Shown here piece after piece: positions 16,754 to 24,916 of a stretch of 54,872 nt of DNA. Under the pieces are notes generated by a model that did not search any database, had not been told where the DNA came from, and saw only the letters and a program-made list of their open reading frames with translations. The stretch covers positions 1 through 54,872 of the forward strand of contig JBFLYK010000040.1 of the NCBI GenBank assembly GCA_040756995.1, in the 5' to 3' direction. Within the stretch, counting starts at the first letter, position 1, and each line of letters starts with the position of its first letter. The translations under genes and the position numbers were made by a program. The DNA is from BP-133 sp040756995. GTDB lineage: Bacteria; Actinomycetota; Acidimicrobiia; IMCC26256; BP-133.

Positions 16754-17938
16754 GTGGCGTCCCGAGCGTTCAGCTATCTGCTTCAGCCGACGGTCCGGCA
16801 GGCCGCGGCACTTGAGCAGTTGCTGGCCGTCCAGCGAGAGCTGTACAACGCGGCGTTGGAGGAGCGCCGGGGAGCATGGCGGTGGGAGCAGCGGCGGGTC
16901 ACCAAGTACGACCAGTACCGGGCCTTGACCGGTCTGCGGGCGGTGCGACCGGACGTCCTGACCTGGGGCGTCACGGTATGCCGTGGCACCCTCACCCGCC
17001 TGGACGAAGCATTCAAATGCTTCTATCGGCGCTGCCAACGGGGTGAGGCGCCGGGGTTTCCGCGCTATCGGGGTGAGCGCCGCTGGGACTCGGTGCAGTG
17101 GCCCGACCGCTCGGGTTGGCGGTTCGACGCCGAGCCTCGGCGCCTCTACGTCCAAGGCGTGGGACACATCAAAGTTCGCGTGCATCGCCCTCTCCGGGGT
17201 TCCGCCAAAACGTGCACCGTTCGCCGGGAGGGGCGCCGCTGGCGAGTTACGATCTTCTGCTCCGGAGTAGCCGGCCAAGTCTTGCCGCCCACCGGCCGCC
17301 AGATCGGTGTGGACCGGGGAGTGATCGCTATCGTCGCGACCTCGGACGGGATGGTCGTGGAGAATCCCCGCTTCTTTTCTCGCTCCGCCAACCGGCTGAG
17401 TCGTGCCCAGCAGCAGCTCGGGAGCAAAACGGGGTGTGGGAGACGCCGACGGGCGGCGGACGCGGTGGCACGGGCCCACCGCAAGGTCCGATACCAACGG
17501 ACTGACTTCCTCCATAAGCTCTCGCGCCACCTCGTGAATGGTTATGACACCATCGCCATCGAGGACCTTCGGATCAAGAACCTGACCCGTCGCCCACCGC
17601 GGCGACTGAATGGCGATGGAGGCCACGATCCAAACGGTGCCGCCGCCAAAACGGCGCTGAACCGCTCCATCCTCGACGCGGGATGGGGGAAACTCGACCG
17701 AATGCTCGCCTACAAAGCGGAAGAGGCTGGCAGGGAGCTGATCCGAGTCAACCCCCGTCATACGTCCCAACGGTGCGCTGAATGCGACACTGTCGAGCGC
17801 GACAGCCGCGTCGGCGCCGTTTTCCGCTGTGTCGCTTGCGGTCACACCGACCACGCCGACATCAACGCAGCGCGCAACATCCTCAGGGCCGGGCTGGCCC
17901 AGCGGGAGCAATCCCGCGAAGTGGAGACGGCCGCGTGA
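16754..17938 (+). CDS. tnpB: TnpB, RNA-guided nuclease of an IS200/IS605-type element
   Basis: This 394-residue TnpB/OrfB has an intact RuvC-like core: Asp187 in GRQIGVDRGV, Glu270 in TIAIEDLRIKNL and Asp369 in HADINAARN. A CxxC-CxxC zinc finger is present at Cys341/344 and Cys359/362. The N-terminal WED-like region includes YNAALEERRGAWRW and TWGVTVCRGTLTRLDEAFK. TnpB proteins cut DNA guided by an RNA made from the element's right end. No tnpA is next to it, so this is a solo (IS1341-like) copy that cannot move by itself. The start is the GTG at 16754; codon use is slightly more relaxed than in its neighbours. Confidence 0.9.
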   Translation: MASRAFSYLLQPTVRQAAALEQLLAVQRELYNAALEERRGAWRWEQRRVTKYDQYRALTGLRAVRPDVLTWGVTVCRGTLTRLDEAFKCFYRRCQRGEAPGFPRYRGERRWDSVQWPDRSGWRFDAEPRRLYVQGVGHIKVRVHRPLRGSAKTCTVRREGRRWRVTIFCSGVAGQVLPPTGRQIGVDRGVIAIVATSDGMVVENPRFFSRSANRLSRAQQQLGSKTGCGRRRRAADAVARAHRKVRYQRTDFLHKLSRHLVNGYDTIAIEDLRIKNLTRRPPRRLNGDGGHDPNGAAAKTALNRSILDAGWGKLDRMLAYKAEEAGRELIRVNPRHTSQRCAECDTVERDSRVGAVFRCVACGHTDHADINAARNILRAGLAQREQSREVETAA

Positions 17939-17960
17939 AACGCGGGAGATCCTTCACAGG
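17884..17960 (+). ncRNA. Candidate omega RNA (right-end RNA) of the tnpB element
   Basis: Three consecutive hairpins span the 3' end of tnpB and its stop codon: GGGCC/GGCCC (17886-17890 with 17896-17900), GCGGGA/TCCCGC (17902-17907 with 17912-17917) and CCGCGT/ACGCGG (17931-17936 with 17940-17945). TnpB guide RNAs are known to derive from this part of IS605-type elements, with the guide just beyond the right end. The exact 3' boundary and the guide cannot be placed without an empty-site comparison. Confidence 0.4.
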
Positions 17961-17963
17961 TCC

Positions 17964-17977
17964 TTAGGTTAACCTCA
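17964..17977. promoter_or_regulatory. Iron-box-like palindrome upstream of GT2 gene
   Basis: TTAGGTTAACCTCA matches the TTAGG-N4-CCTAA element with one mismatch and contains the perfect palindrome AGGTTAACCT. It lies 7 bp before the GTG of the glycosyltransferase gene. It is framed by an inverted repeat, TCACAGG (17954-17960) and CCTGTGA (17982-17988), the latter covering the start codon. Confidence 0.5.
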
Positions 17978-17984
17978 CGCGCCT

Positions 17985-18683
17985 GTGAGCTACCGCAAAC
18001 TTTCGGTGATCGTGCCGGCGTACAACGAGCGACACACGATCGCCGAAGCCGTGGAGCGGGCCCGCTCGGTCGACATCGAACTCGAACGCGAGATCATCGT
18101 CGTCGACGACGGCAGCACCGACGGCACCCGTGAGATCCTGCCCGGGCTGGCCGATTCGAAGGTCCGGGTCCTGTTCCATCCGGAAAACCGCGGCAAGACG
18201 GCGGCGATCCGCACCGGACTGGCCCACGCCTCCGGCGACCTGGTGCTGATCCAGGACGCCGATCTCGAATACAACCCCGAGGACTGGCCCCGGCTGCTGG
18301 CCCCTCTGCTCGACGGGCGGGCCCGGGTCGTCTACGGCTCGCGCTTCGCCGGCCAGCGCCGCAACATGCTGTTCTGGAGCGCGGCCGGGAACCGGTTCCT
18401 GTGCCTGCTCACCAACCTGCTGTACCGGGCCCGCCTGTCCGACGTCGAGACCTGCTACAAGCTCTTCGACCGGCGGGTGCTCGACGGCATCACCTTGCGG
18501 TCGGAGCGGTTCGGGTTCGAACCCGAGGTGACGGCCAAGCTGCTGCGCCGCGGCGAGCGCATCGTGGAGGTGCCGATCTCCTACGACGGCCGCACCCGCC
18601 GGGAGGGCAAGAAGATCTCCTGGCGCGACGGCCTCGAAACCGTGCGGATCCTCGTGACCTGCCGGCTGGCGAGGAACCCGTAG
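17985..18683 (+). CDS. GT2-family glycosyltransferase (dolichol-phosphate mannosyltransferase-like)
   Basis: This 232-residue cytoplasmic-face transferase moves a sugar from a nucleotide donor to a lipid or glycan acceptor. Motifs are LSVIVPAYNERHTIAEAVER, EIIVVDDGSTDGTREIL, NRGKTAAIRTGLAHASGD and the DxD-type LIQDADLEYNPEDWPRLL. The GSRFAGQRR and ETCYKLFDRRVL segments are typical of the DPM1/Ppm1 subgroup. There are no C-terminal membrane helices. It starts with GTG inside the right arm of an inverted repeat and has an iron-box-like site just upstream. Together with the nucleotide-sugar dehydrogenase and membrane protein across tnpB, it fits a glycan pathway. Confidence 0.88.
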   Translation: MSYRKLSVIVPAYNERHTIAEAVERARSVDIELEREIIVVDDGSTDGTREILPGLADSKVRVLFHPENRGKTAAIRTGLAHASGDLVLIQDADLEYNPEDWPRLLAPLLDGRARVVYGSRFAGQRRNMLFWSAAGNRFLCLLTNLLYRARLSDVETCYKLFDRRVLDGITLRSERFGFEPEVTAKLLRRGERIVEVPISYDGRTRREGKKISWRDGLETVRILVTCRLARNP

Positions 18684-18698
18684 CCGCTCGTTCCGCCG

Positions 18699-20120
18699 CT
18701 AGAGCTTGATCCTGGCGACCGCGGCGTCGTCGTTGCTCCCGTCGGTGGCCCCGGGGTCGGCGCCCTTGTAGCCGGCGACGGTGACGGACCGGCCGTCGCC
18801 CGCCAGCGTGACCCCGAACCAGGCGTCGCCCGGGCCGCCGAGGTCGGAAAGCACTCGCCCTTGCGTGCCGAAGCCCGCGGCCGGCTTGCCGTCCTTGTCG
18901 AGGAGCACGACCATGGCGTCGGACTTGCCGGCCTCCGGCGATCCGCTCCCCACGATGAGGATGCGCCCGTCGGGCAGGACAGTGACGTTCCGGCCCCGGT
19001 CGGCGTCACCGGCGATGTCGATCCGGGTGAGACCGTCGGTGCCGTAGCTCTTGTCCCACGAGCCGTCGGCGTTGAAGCGCATCGACACGAGGTCGACCTT
19101 CTCCTCCGCCGAGGCGCCTCGCCCGTATCCGGCGAGGACGAACTTGTCGCCCTGCAGGGCCACCCCGTAGGCCTCGGCGATCCCGCCCGGGATGATGGAG
19201 TCGGTCGCCACGCCGTCCTTCCCGAAGCCCGGGTCGAGTTTGCCGTCGGACGTCGTCCGGATGACGACCGGGTTGATGACCCCTTCGCTGTTGCGGCTGT
19301 AGCCGGCGAAGACGAGCTTGCCGTCGGGCTGGACCGCCACGCCCCGGGCGTTGTCGGTGGCCTGATTCACGTCCACCGTGGTGACGCCCTTGCTCCCGAA
19401 GGCGGGGTCGAGGGCGCCGGCGGCCGTGAGCCCCACGATGGCGTAGTCAGCATCGTTGCGGTCGGTCGCCGCCGTGGAACCGAAGACGACCACCCGTCCC
19501 CCGGACAGTGCGGCCATACCCCACGAGTTGTCGGCGACGTAACTCTCGCCGACCGCCTTGCCGGGACCGATGTCGATGACGGCCGCGCCTCCCTTGCCGA
19601 ACGACGCATCGGCTTTGCCCATGGCGTCGAAGCGGAGGACGGCGATGTTGGTGTCCTTCGCCGCCGCACCGGTGGCCTTGGGGTCCTTCTCCACCGGGCC
19701 GGAGATGAGGATCTTTCCGTCCGGGGCGACGGCCACCGCCCGGGCGACCTCGACGGCCTTGCCGCCGACCGCCACGTTGACGACAGCCCGGCCTCCCTGG
19801 CCGAAGGCCTGATCCAGTTGCCCGTCCGCCTGGATCTTGGCCAGCACCATGGCGTTGTCGCCCCCGGGGGCGCTCCACCCTGCGGCGTAGAGGCTCCCGT
19901 CGGGACCGTTCGCCACCGCCAGCAGGCGGTCATGCCCGTCGGGCGACAGCGGGAGGGCCAGCACGCCGTTCTGGCCGAACCCGGCGTCGAGCCCGGTGGG
20001 CGTCGCCGTACTGGTCGTCTCGCCGCCCGCCTGCGTGGACGGCTCCTCCCCGTCGTCGTCAGCACAGGCCCCGAACACCAGGAGCCCGACCACCAGAGCG
20101 CTCACCAGCCGTGTCCGCAT
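18699..20120 (-). CDS. Delta-60 repeat beta-propeller lipoprotein
   Basis: This lipoprotein of about 473 residues (VVGLLVFGACADDD) contains about seven delta-60 type repeats. Their cores include LDAGFGQNGVLAL, LDQAFGQGGRAVV, ADASFGKGGAAVIDI, LDPAFGSKGVTTVDV, LDPGFGKDGVATD and AAGFGTQGRVLSD. These repeats build beta-propellers of unknown ligand, often on the cell surface. I chose the ATG at 20120 rather than 20138 because GGAG lies 6 bp before it. In addition, the upstream TAATAT -10 overlaps position 20138. A perfect iron box (20140-20153) covers this promoter, so expression is probably iron-repressed. Confidence 0.82.
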   Translation of the reverse strand: MRTRLVSALVVGLLVFGACADDDGEEPSTQAGGETTSTATPTGLDAGFGQNGVLALPLSPDGHDRLLAVANGPDGSLYAAGWSAPGGDNAMVLAKIQADGQLDQAFGQGGRAVVNVAVGGKAVEVARAVAVAPDGKILISGPVEKDPKATGAAAKDTNIAVLRFDAMGKADASFGKGGAAVIDIGPGKAVGESYVADNSWGMAALSGGRVVVFGSTAATDRNDADYAIVGLTAAGALDPAFGSKGVTTVDVNQATDNARGVAVQPDGKLVFAGYSRNSEGVINPVVIRTTSDGKLDPGFGKDGVATDSIIPGGIAEAYGVALQGDKFVLAGYGRGASAEEKVDLVSMRFNADGSWDKSYGTDGLTRIDIAGDADRGRNVTVLPDGRILIVGSGSPEAGKSDAMVVLLDKDGKPAAGFGTQGRVLSDLGGPGDAWFGVTLAGDGRSVTVAGYKGADPGATDGSNDDAAVARIKL

Positions 20121-20139
20121 CGCATACTCCAGTGCCATA

Positions 20140-20153
20140 TTAGGGACGCCTAA
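20140..20153. promoter_or_regulatory. Iron box (TTAGG-GACG-CCTAA) over the delta-60 gene promoter
   Basis: A perfect TTAGG-N4-CCTAA site overlaps the minus-strand TAATAT -10 and stands 20 bp from the preferred start at 20120. A CTGACC that could serve as -35 lies 19 bp upstream of the -10. A repressor bound here would block RNA polymerase. Confidence 0.65.
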
Positions 20154-20300
20154 GAATCGGCGGTCAGCTTACCTCACCCGGTTTTCCACTGCCCGGGCGG
20201 TTTCCGGCCGAAAGCGGCAAAAGGGCGAGACAGGAACCGATGGGAGAAACGGCGAATCTCGGAGGAAATCGCCCAAGCCATCTCGAATAAGGGACTCGTA

Positions 20301-21368
20301 ATGGCCCGACTTAGGGCCGCTGAAAGAGCTACCTATTCGGGAGATTCTCAGTTGGACACCTTCAGGTCATCCGACTGCTCGACGGCCCCCGACGAGGTCA
20401 CAGCCACGGGACGGATCCTGGTGATCGGCCCGCCGCGATCCGGGACCACCTGGGTCGAGCAGGTCCTCGGCCGAGCCACCGGCGCCCGGGTCGTACACGA
20501 GCCCGACAACGAGACGTGCAACCCGTTCGCCCTGCGGGCCAAGACGTCCCTCGGCCGGTTCCCTGTCCTCGCCCCCGGCGACAGTGCCCCGCGTGCCTAC
20601 TCCGAACTGTGGAGTCGAGCCTTCGAGGGGGTGGGCCGAGCCGCCACCGCCCGGTGGTTGACCGCCAAAGCGTTGCTGCGCACCGCCGACGCCGACCTCG
20701 ACGCCGCCTTCGACCAACGACAGCAACGGCTTTCCACCCGGCTTCGGCTGATCAGCGCCCTGGCCTCTCTCCCGCCGGCGCCGGAGGCTCCGGGCGAGCC
20801 GCCCGTCCTCGTCAAATCGGTGCACGCCAGCCTGGCCGCCGAGTGGATCGTCCCCCGGTGGCGGCCGAAAGTGGTCGTCGTCGTGCGGAATCCGCTCAAC
20901 GTGTTGGCCAGCCACGTGGCCCTCGGCTGGGGCCCCTCCGGTCTCGACTATCCGTTCCTCCACCGCGGCCTTGCCCGGCTCCCCTGGGTGCCGGCGGTAC
21001 CCCCCGGCGCCACCATGCTCCAGCGGCTGGCCTGGCAGATCGGCGTCTTCATCAGCGCCCTGACCGACGCCGCCGAGCGCAATCCCGGATGGATCGTCGT
21101 CTCCCACGACGATCTCTGCGGCGACCCGGGCACCGGATTCGAATCGCTGTGTCGGCAACTCGGCGTGCCGTGGACCGAGGAGGCCGCCGACTTCCTGGCT
21201 GCCTCCGACCGGCCGGGCGAAGGGCTGGCGACCCGGCGGGTGACCGCCGACCAGCCCAGCAACTGGAGCCGGCAACTCACCGTGGCGCAGGTGGAGGAAG
21301 TGGTCGGGGTGCTCTCGGCCTTTCCCGAACGGCTGCTCGGCACGAAGGTGCCCGAACTCCGGATCTGA
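20301..21368 (+). CDS. Sulfotransferase family protein
   Basis: This 355-residue PAPS-dependent sulfotransferase relative has the 5'-phosphosulfate-binding loop ILVIGPPRSGTTWVEQVLGR, followed by ARVVHEPDNETCNPF. The 3'-phosphate motif is VVVVRNPLNVLASHVALGW. The C-terminal part VSHDDLCGDPGTGFESLCRQ is typical of bacterial Sulfotransfer_3-like proteins. The acceptor is unknown; the glycan genes nearby suggest a polysaccharide or glycolipid. Two starts are possible: the ATG at 20301 with AAGGGA upstream, or a TTG at 20352 preceded by GGGAG. The P-loop begins well after both. Confidence 0.85.
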   Translation: MARLRAAERATYSGDSQLDTFRSSDCSTAPDEVTATGRILVIGPPRSGTTWVEQVLGRATGARVVHEPDNETCNPFALRAKTSLGRFPVLAPGDSAPRAYSELWSRAFEGVGRAATARWLTAKALLRTADADLDAAFDQRQQRLSTRLRLISALASLPPAPEAPGEPPVLVKSVHASLAAEWIVPRWRPKVVVVVRNPLNVLASHVALGWGPSGLDYPFLHRGLARLPWVPAVPPGATMLQRLAWQIGVFISALTDAAERNPGWIVVSHDDLCGDPGTGFESLCRQLGVPWTEEAADFLAASDRPGEGLATRRVTADQPSNWSRQLTVAQVEEVVGVLSAFPERLLGTKVPELRI

Positions 21369-21574
21369 CGGACAACGGCGGGCGAATCACCTCAAGCGGG
21401 GACAAAACAGAAGCAGGACTCCCGAGCGGGCAGGTCGTACCTCAAGAGGGCGAAGTCGCCGATTCCTGCCCCGGCCGGGCTGATTGGGTCCAACACACCA
21501 CATCAGCCCGGCCCGAGAGTCCTCCTTCGACCCGTCGACCCCCGGCGGGCGTTGTCGCAGTTGTGAGGTGTGAA
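21369..21574 (+). ncRNA. Candidate structured 5' leader (possible riboswitch) of the repeat protein gene
   Basis: The 206-bp gap folds strongly by eye. GGGCAGG (21428-21434) pairs with CCTGCCC (21465-21471) and encloses two small hairpins, CCT-CAAG-AGG and GGCG-AAGT-CGCC, giving a three-way junction. A 12-bp perfect stem follows (21473-21484 with 21502-21513). ACCTCAAG occurs twice. Exported, cell-wall-related genes in Actinobacteria often have c-di-AMP (ydaO) riboswitches, and some elements recall that class, but I cannot match its consensus. The second hairpin might instead be the sulfotransferase terminator. Confidence 0.35.
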
Positions 21575-24418
21575 ATGGGCAAGGGCCACCGTCGGTCATC
21601 AGTTCTGGTGGCCGCTGCCGTACTGGCCGTTCTGGGCGTCCCCCGGGTGCAGGCGCTCTACCACCGCCACGAAGGAACGGTCTCAGTTGCGCCGGCCACG
21701 ACGACGCCGCATGTCCTGGACGGCAAGGTGCTGGCCATCCTGCCGATGGGCGGGCGCGTCTACGTGGGTGGAACGTTCACCAAGGTCACGATGAGCCCGT
21801 CGTCGAACCCGCCGGCCGCCGAGATCCTGGATCGGCCCGGCCTGTTCGCCATCGACGCCACCACCCACCGGATCGACCCCGGGTTCACTCCGGCGCTGAC
21901 CGGGATCGACCCGGTCGCCCACCTCGGCGTCCAGGCCCTGGCCCCCGGGCCCGACGGGACGTCGCTCTTCGCCGGCGGGGATTTCGCCGGGGCCAAGGTG
22001 CTCCGCCTCGATGCCGGCACCGGCGCGCCCGTCCCCGGATTCGGCGTCAACCTCCACGCCGCCGTCAAGGACCTCGCCCTGCACGGCGACCGCCTCTTCG
22101 CCGCCGGCATCTTCGATACACCCCGGCTCGGACTGGCGGCCCTGAACGTCCACACGGGGGCGCTGATCGAGGACGTGAACGTCACCTTCACCGACCCCCG
22201 GGCGGGCACCAAACCGCGGGTCGAGAGTCTGGCTCTCACTCCCGACGGAACCACCCTGGTCGCCGGCGGCAACTTCACCAGGGTCAACGGCCAGGAGCGC
22301 TGGCAGGTGGCCCTCCTCGACGTGACGCCGGGGAGGCCCGCCCAGGTCCTCGACTGGCACACCGACCGGTTCAACGACACCGTGGTCAGTGACCGCCCCA
22401 ACGACGTGCCCGCCTGCGCCGAGGCGTTCGACGCCCACATCAAGGACATGGACATGTCCGCCGACGGCACGTACTTCGTGATCGTCACCACCGGGGGCTA
22501 CACGCGTCGCGGTCCCCTCTGCGACACCGCCAGCCGCTGGGAGACGGCCGCCCGGGGCCAGAAGCTCGAGCCGACATGGGCCCAGTACGTCGGCGGCGAC
22601 ACCCTCACCGGCGTGGCCATCGCCGGCTCGGCCGTGTACGTCTCCGGCCATCCCCGGTGGTTCAACAACTTCTTCAACGACGGCTCGGCCTCCGACGCCC
22701 TGCCCGGCCGGGGCAGCGTGGAACGGGAAGGCATCGCGGCCCTCGACCCGGCCAGCGGCCTGCCGTTGCCCTGGAACCCCCGGCGGGAGCGGGGGCACGG
22801 CGCCGAGGCCCTCGTCTCCTCCGAGCACGGCCTGTGGGTCGGCAGCGACACCGACCGGATCGGTCACCGCGACTTCGACGGGGCGCCCCGCTCCGGCGAG
22901 GTGCACCGCAAGCTGGCCTTCTTCCCCCTGGCCGGCGGTGCCGCCTCCTCCGTGGTGGCTCCCGCCTCCGGGCTGCCCGGCGACCTCTACCGGCTGGGCC
23001 CCGACGGCCTCGACGTCCGGCCCTTCGACGGGGCGTCGCTCGGCGCGGCCCGCGCCCTGGGCGGGAACTGGTCCACCGTGCGGGGCGCCTTCGCGGTGGG
23101 CAACCAGGTCTACACCGGGACCGCCGACGGCAAGCTGATCCGCTACACCTTCGACGGCACCACGCTCGCCGAGCCCCGGGAGGTCAACCTGCGGGGTCTC
23201 GACAGCGAGGCCCGGGCCGGCTTCACCCCGAGCGCGGTGGGCAAGATCACCGGAATGTTCCTGGCCGACGGCCGCCTCTACTACACCAAGGCCGGCAAGG
23301 CCGATCTCTACTCCCGGTCGTTCCTGTCCCAGCCGAACGTGGCCGACGACGTCGTCGGCGACCGCGAGTCTGTCGTCGGCGGCGGTCAGGACTGGAGCGA
23401 CGTGGAGGGGATCTTCCTGGCCGGTGGCCACGTCTACTTCGCTCGGAGCGGTGACCTGTTCCGCGTGCCCTTCGAGCGTCACTCCGACGGGCACCTGCGT
23501 CCCACGGGTTCGCCGGCACGGGTCAAGGCCGGCGCCGGCCTCGACGCCCGGGGGCTGTTCTTCATCGGGCAGGCTGCGGCGCCCGGCCCGGGACCCGCCC
23601 CCGTCCCGCCGTCCCCGCCCGCGCCGCCCGCCCCGCCGGCGGGTCCCCACGCCGCGGGCCGGTCCGGCTACTGGATGATCGGCGCCGACGGCCGGGTCTA
23701 CGCCTTCGGCGACGCCGGCCGATTCGGCGATGCCGCACCGCACCTGCCCGGTCCCGTCGCCGTCGATCTCGAGCCCACGCCGTCGGGGAACGGGTACTGG
23801 ATCGTCGATCGCGCTGGTCGCGTCTATGCCTTCGGGGACGCCCAGCACCACGGCGCGGCTGACGCCGCCCGCCTGAGCCGCGACGAGCGGATCACCAGCC
23901 TGTCGACGACACCGACCGGCAAGGGCTACTGGCTCTTCACCGACCGCGGCCGGGCGCTGGCCTTCGGAGACGCCCGCTTCCTGGGCGACGTGTCGGCGGT
24001 GCGCCTCAACGGCCCTGTCCTCGACTCCATCCCGACTCCGTCCGGCAACGGGTACTACATGGTGGCGGCCGACGGCGGGATCTTCGCCTTCGGCGACGCC
24101 GCCTTCCGCGGCTCCATGGGCGGCAAGCGCCTCAACGCCCCCGTGCAGTCGCTGGTGCCCGACCCCGACGGGGTGGGCTACTGGCTGGTGGCCTCCGACG
24201 GCGGCGTCTTCGCCTTCGAGGCCCGCTTCGCCGGGTCCATGGGCGCGACCCGCCTCAACCGGCCGGTGACCGGCATGGTGCCCTTCGGCGACGCCTACCT
24301 GATGGTCGGTGAGGACGGCGGCATCTTCAACTTCGCCACCAACAAGCAGTTCTTCGGCTCGCTGGGCGCCAACCCGCCCGCCCAACCCATCGTCTCGGTG
24401 GCCGCCCTCAACGAGTGA
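21575..24418 (+). CDS. Large exported protein: N-terminal propeller-like domain plus C-terminal GYW/FAFGDA repeats
   Basis: This is a 947-residue secreted protein. After a signal peptide (SSVLVAAAVLAVLGVPRVQA), residues about 45-660 form a beta-propeller-like region with motifs such as GRVYVGGTFTKV, TLVAGGNFTRVNGQERWQVA and AALDPASGLPLPWNPRR. A proline-rich linker follows at about residues 667-695. The last 250 residues are about six repeats of about 45 aa built on GYWLVASDGGVFAF and related units, seen in many actinobacterial surface proteins. GAGGTG upstream supports the ATG. A structured leader precedes it. The role is unknown; adhesion or cell-wall binding is plausible. Confidence 0.82.
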   Translation: MGKGHRRSSVLVAAAVLAVLGVPRVQALYHRHEGTVSVAPATTTPHVLDGKVLAILPMGGRVYVGGTFTKVTMSPSSNPPAAEILDRPGLFAIDATTHRIDPGFTPALTGIDPVAHLGVQALAPGPDGTSLFAGGDFAGAKVLRLDAGTGAPVPGFGVNLHAAVKDLALHGDRLFAAGIFDTPRLGLAALNVHTGALIEDVNVTFTDPRAGTKPRVESLALTPDGTTLVAGGNFTRVNGQERWQVALLDVTPGRPAQVLDWHTDRFNDTVVSDRPNDVPACAEAFDAHIKDMDMSADGTYFVIVTTGGYTRRGPLCDTASRWETAARGQKLEPTWAQYVGGDTLTGVAIAGSAVYVSGHPRWFNNFFNDGSASDALPGRGSVEREGIAALDPASGLPLPWNPRRERGHGAEALVSSEHGLWVGSDTDRIGHRDFDGAPRSGEVHRKLAFFPLAGGAASSVVAPASGLPGDLYRLGPDGLDVRPFDGASLGAARALGGNWSTVRGAFAVGNQVYTGTADGKLIRYTFDGTTLAEPREVNLRGLDSEARAGFTPSAVGKITGMFLADGRLYYTKAGKADLYSRSFLSQPNVADDVVGDRESVVGGGQDWSDVEGIFLAGGHVYFARSGDLFRVPFERHSDGHLRPTGSPARVKAGAGLDARGLFFIGQAAAPGPGPAPVPPSPPAPPAPPAGPHAAGRSGYWMIGADGRVYAFGDAGRFGDAAPHLPGPVAVDLEPTPSGNGYWIVDRAGRVYAFGDAQHHGAADAARLSRDERITSLSTTPTGKGYWLFTDRGRALAFGDARFLGDVSAVRLNGPVLDSIPTPSGNGYYMVAADGGIFAFGDAAFRGSMGGKRLNAPVQSLVPDPDGVGYWLVASDGGVFAFEARFAGSMGATRLNRPVTGMVPFGDAYLMVGEDGGIFNFATNKQFFGSLGANPPAQPIVSVAALNE

Positions 24419-24442
24419 CGGGCCCCCGGAGCGCGCCCGAGG

Positions 24443-24883
24443 TCAGACCGTGTAGTCGCGCAGCAGCTTGTGCATCTCGACGAGGTGCAGCTCTTCGGCG
24501 CCGATCTGGCCCCGGGCGTACTCCTCGAGGTAGATGGAGTCGTTCTCCACGCAGCGGAGGAGGTCGCGGTACAGGTCGAGGGCGGCCCGCTCATGGGCGA
24601 TCGACTCCCGCAGGATCCGTTCCAGGCTGTGGTCGTGGCTCTCCTCGATGGGGGCGATGCCCTGATCGGGGTGACCGCCGAGGCCGGTGAGGACTTCGCC
24701 GGCCTGCTGGGCGTGGACGAGCGACTCGGCCGCCTGGGCCCGCATGAACTCGACCAGCGGAAGCCGGTTCGGGCCGGTGATGACCAGGGAGTAGTGCGTG
24801 TAGCGGACCACGCCGGAGAGCTCGGCCTTGAGGATCTCGTTGAGGATGGCGGTGGTCTTGTCGACGTCGATGATGTCGTCCAT
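24443..24883 (-). CDS. Ferritin-like (bacterioferritin-type) iron protein
   Basis: This 146-residue four-helix-bundle protein has candidate di-iron ligands Glu21 (ILKAELSGVVRYTHYSL), Glu53 and His57 (AAESLVHAQQAGEVL), Glu98 (IAHERAALDLYRDLL), and Glu130 and His133 (GAEELHLVEMHKLL). The first pair is ExxxH rather than the usual ExxH. It probably stores or detoxifies iron in the cytoplasm. It lies 33 bp downstream of the ABC half-transporter gene on the same strand, with GGAGAA before its ATG. It is therefore likely the third gene of that operon and may receive imported iron. Confidence 0.8.
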   Translation of the reverse strand: MDDIIDVDKTTAILNEILKAELSGVVRYTHYSLVITGPNRLPLVEFMRAQAAESLVHAQQAGEVLTGLGGHPDQGIAPIEESHDHSLERILRESIAHERAALDLYRDLLRCVENDSIYLEEYARGQIGAEELHLVEMHKLLRDYTV

Positions 24884-24916
24884 GGCGGTTCTCCGATCGG
24901 ATGGGGGGAGGGAATG

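Noticed and set aside
18511..18526. TCGGGTTC-GAACCCGA palindrome resembling a tRNA T-arm
   Set aside because: It lies inside the GT2 gene, encodes a conserved FGFEPE segment, and no acceptor, D or anticodon arm can be built around it.
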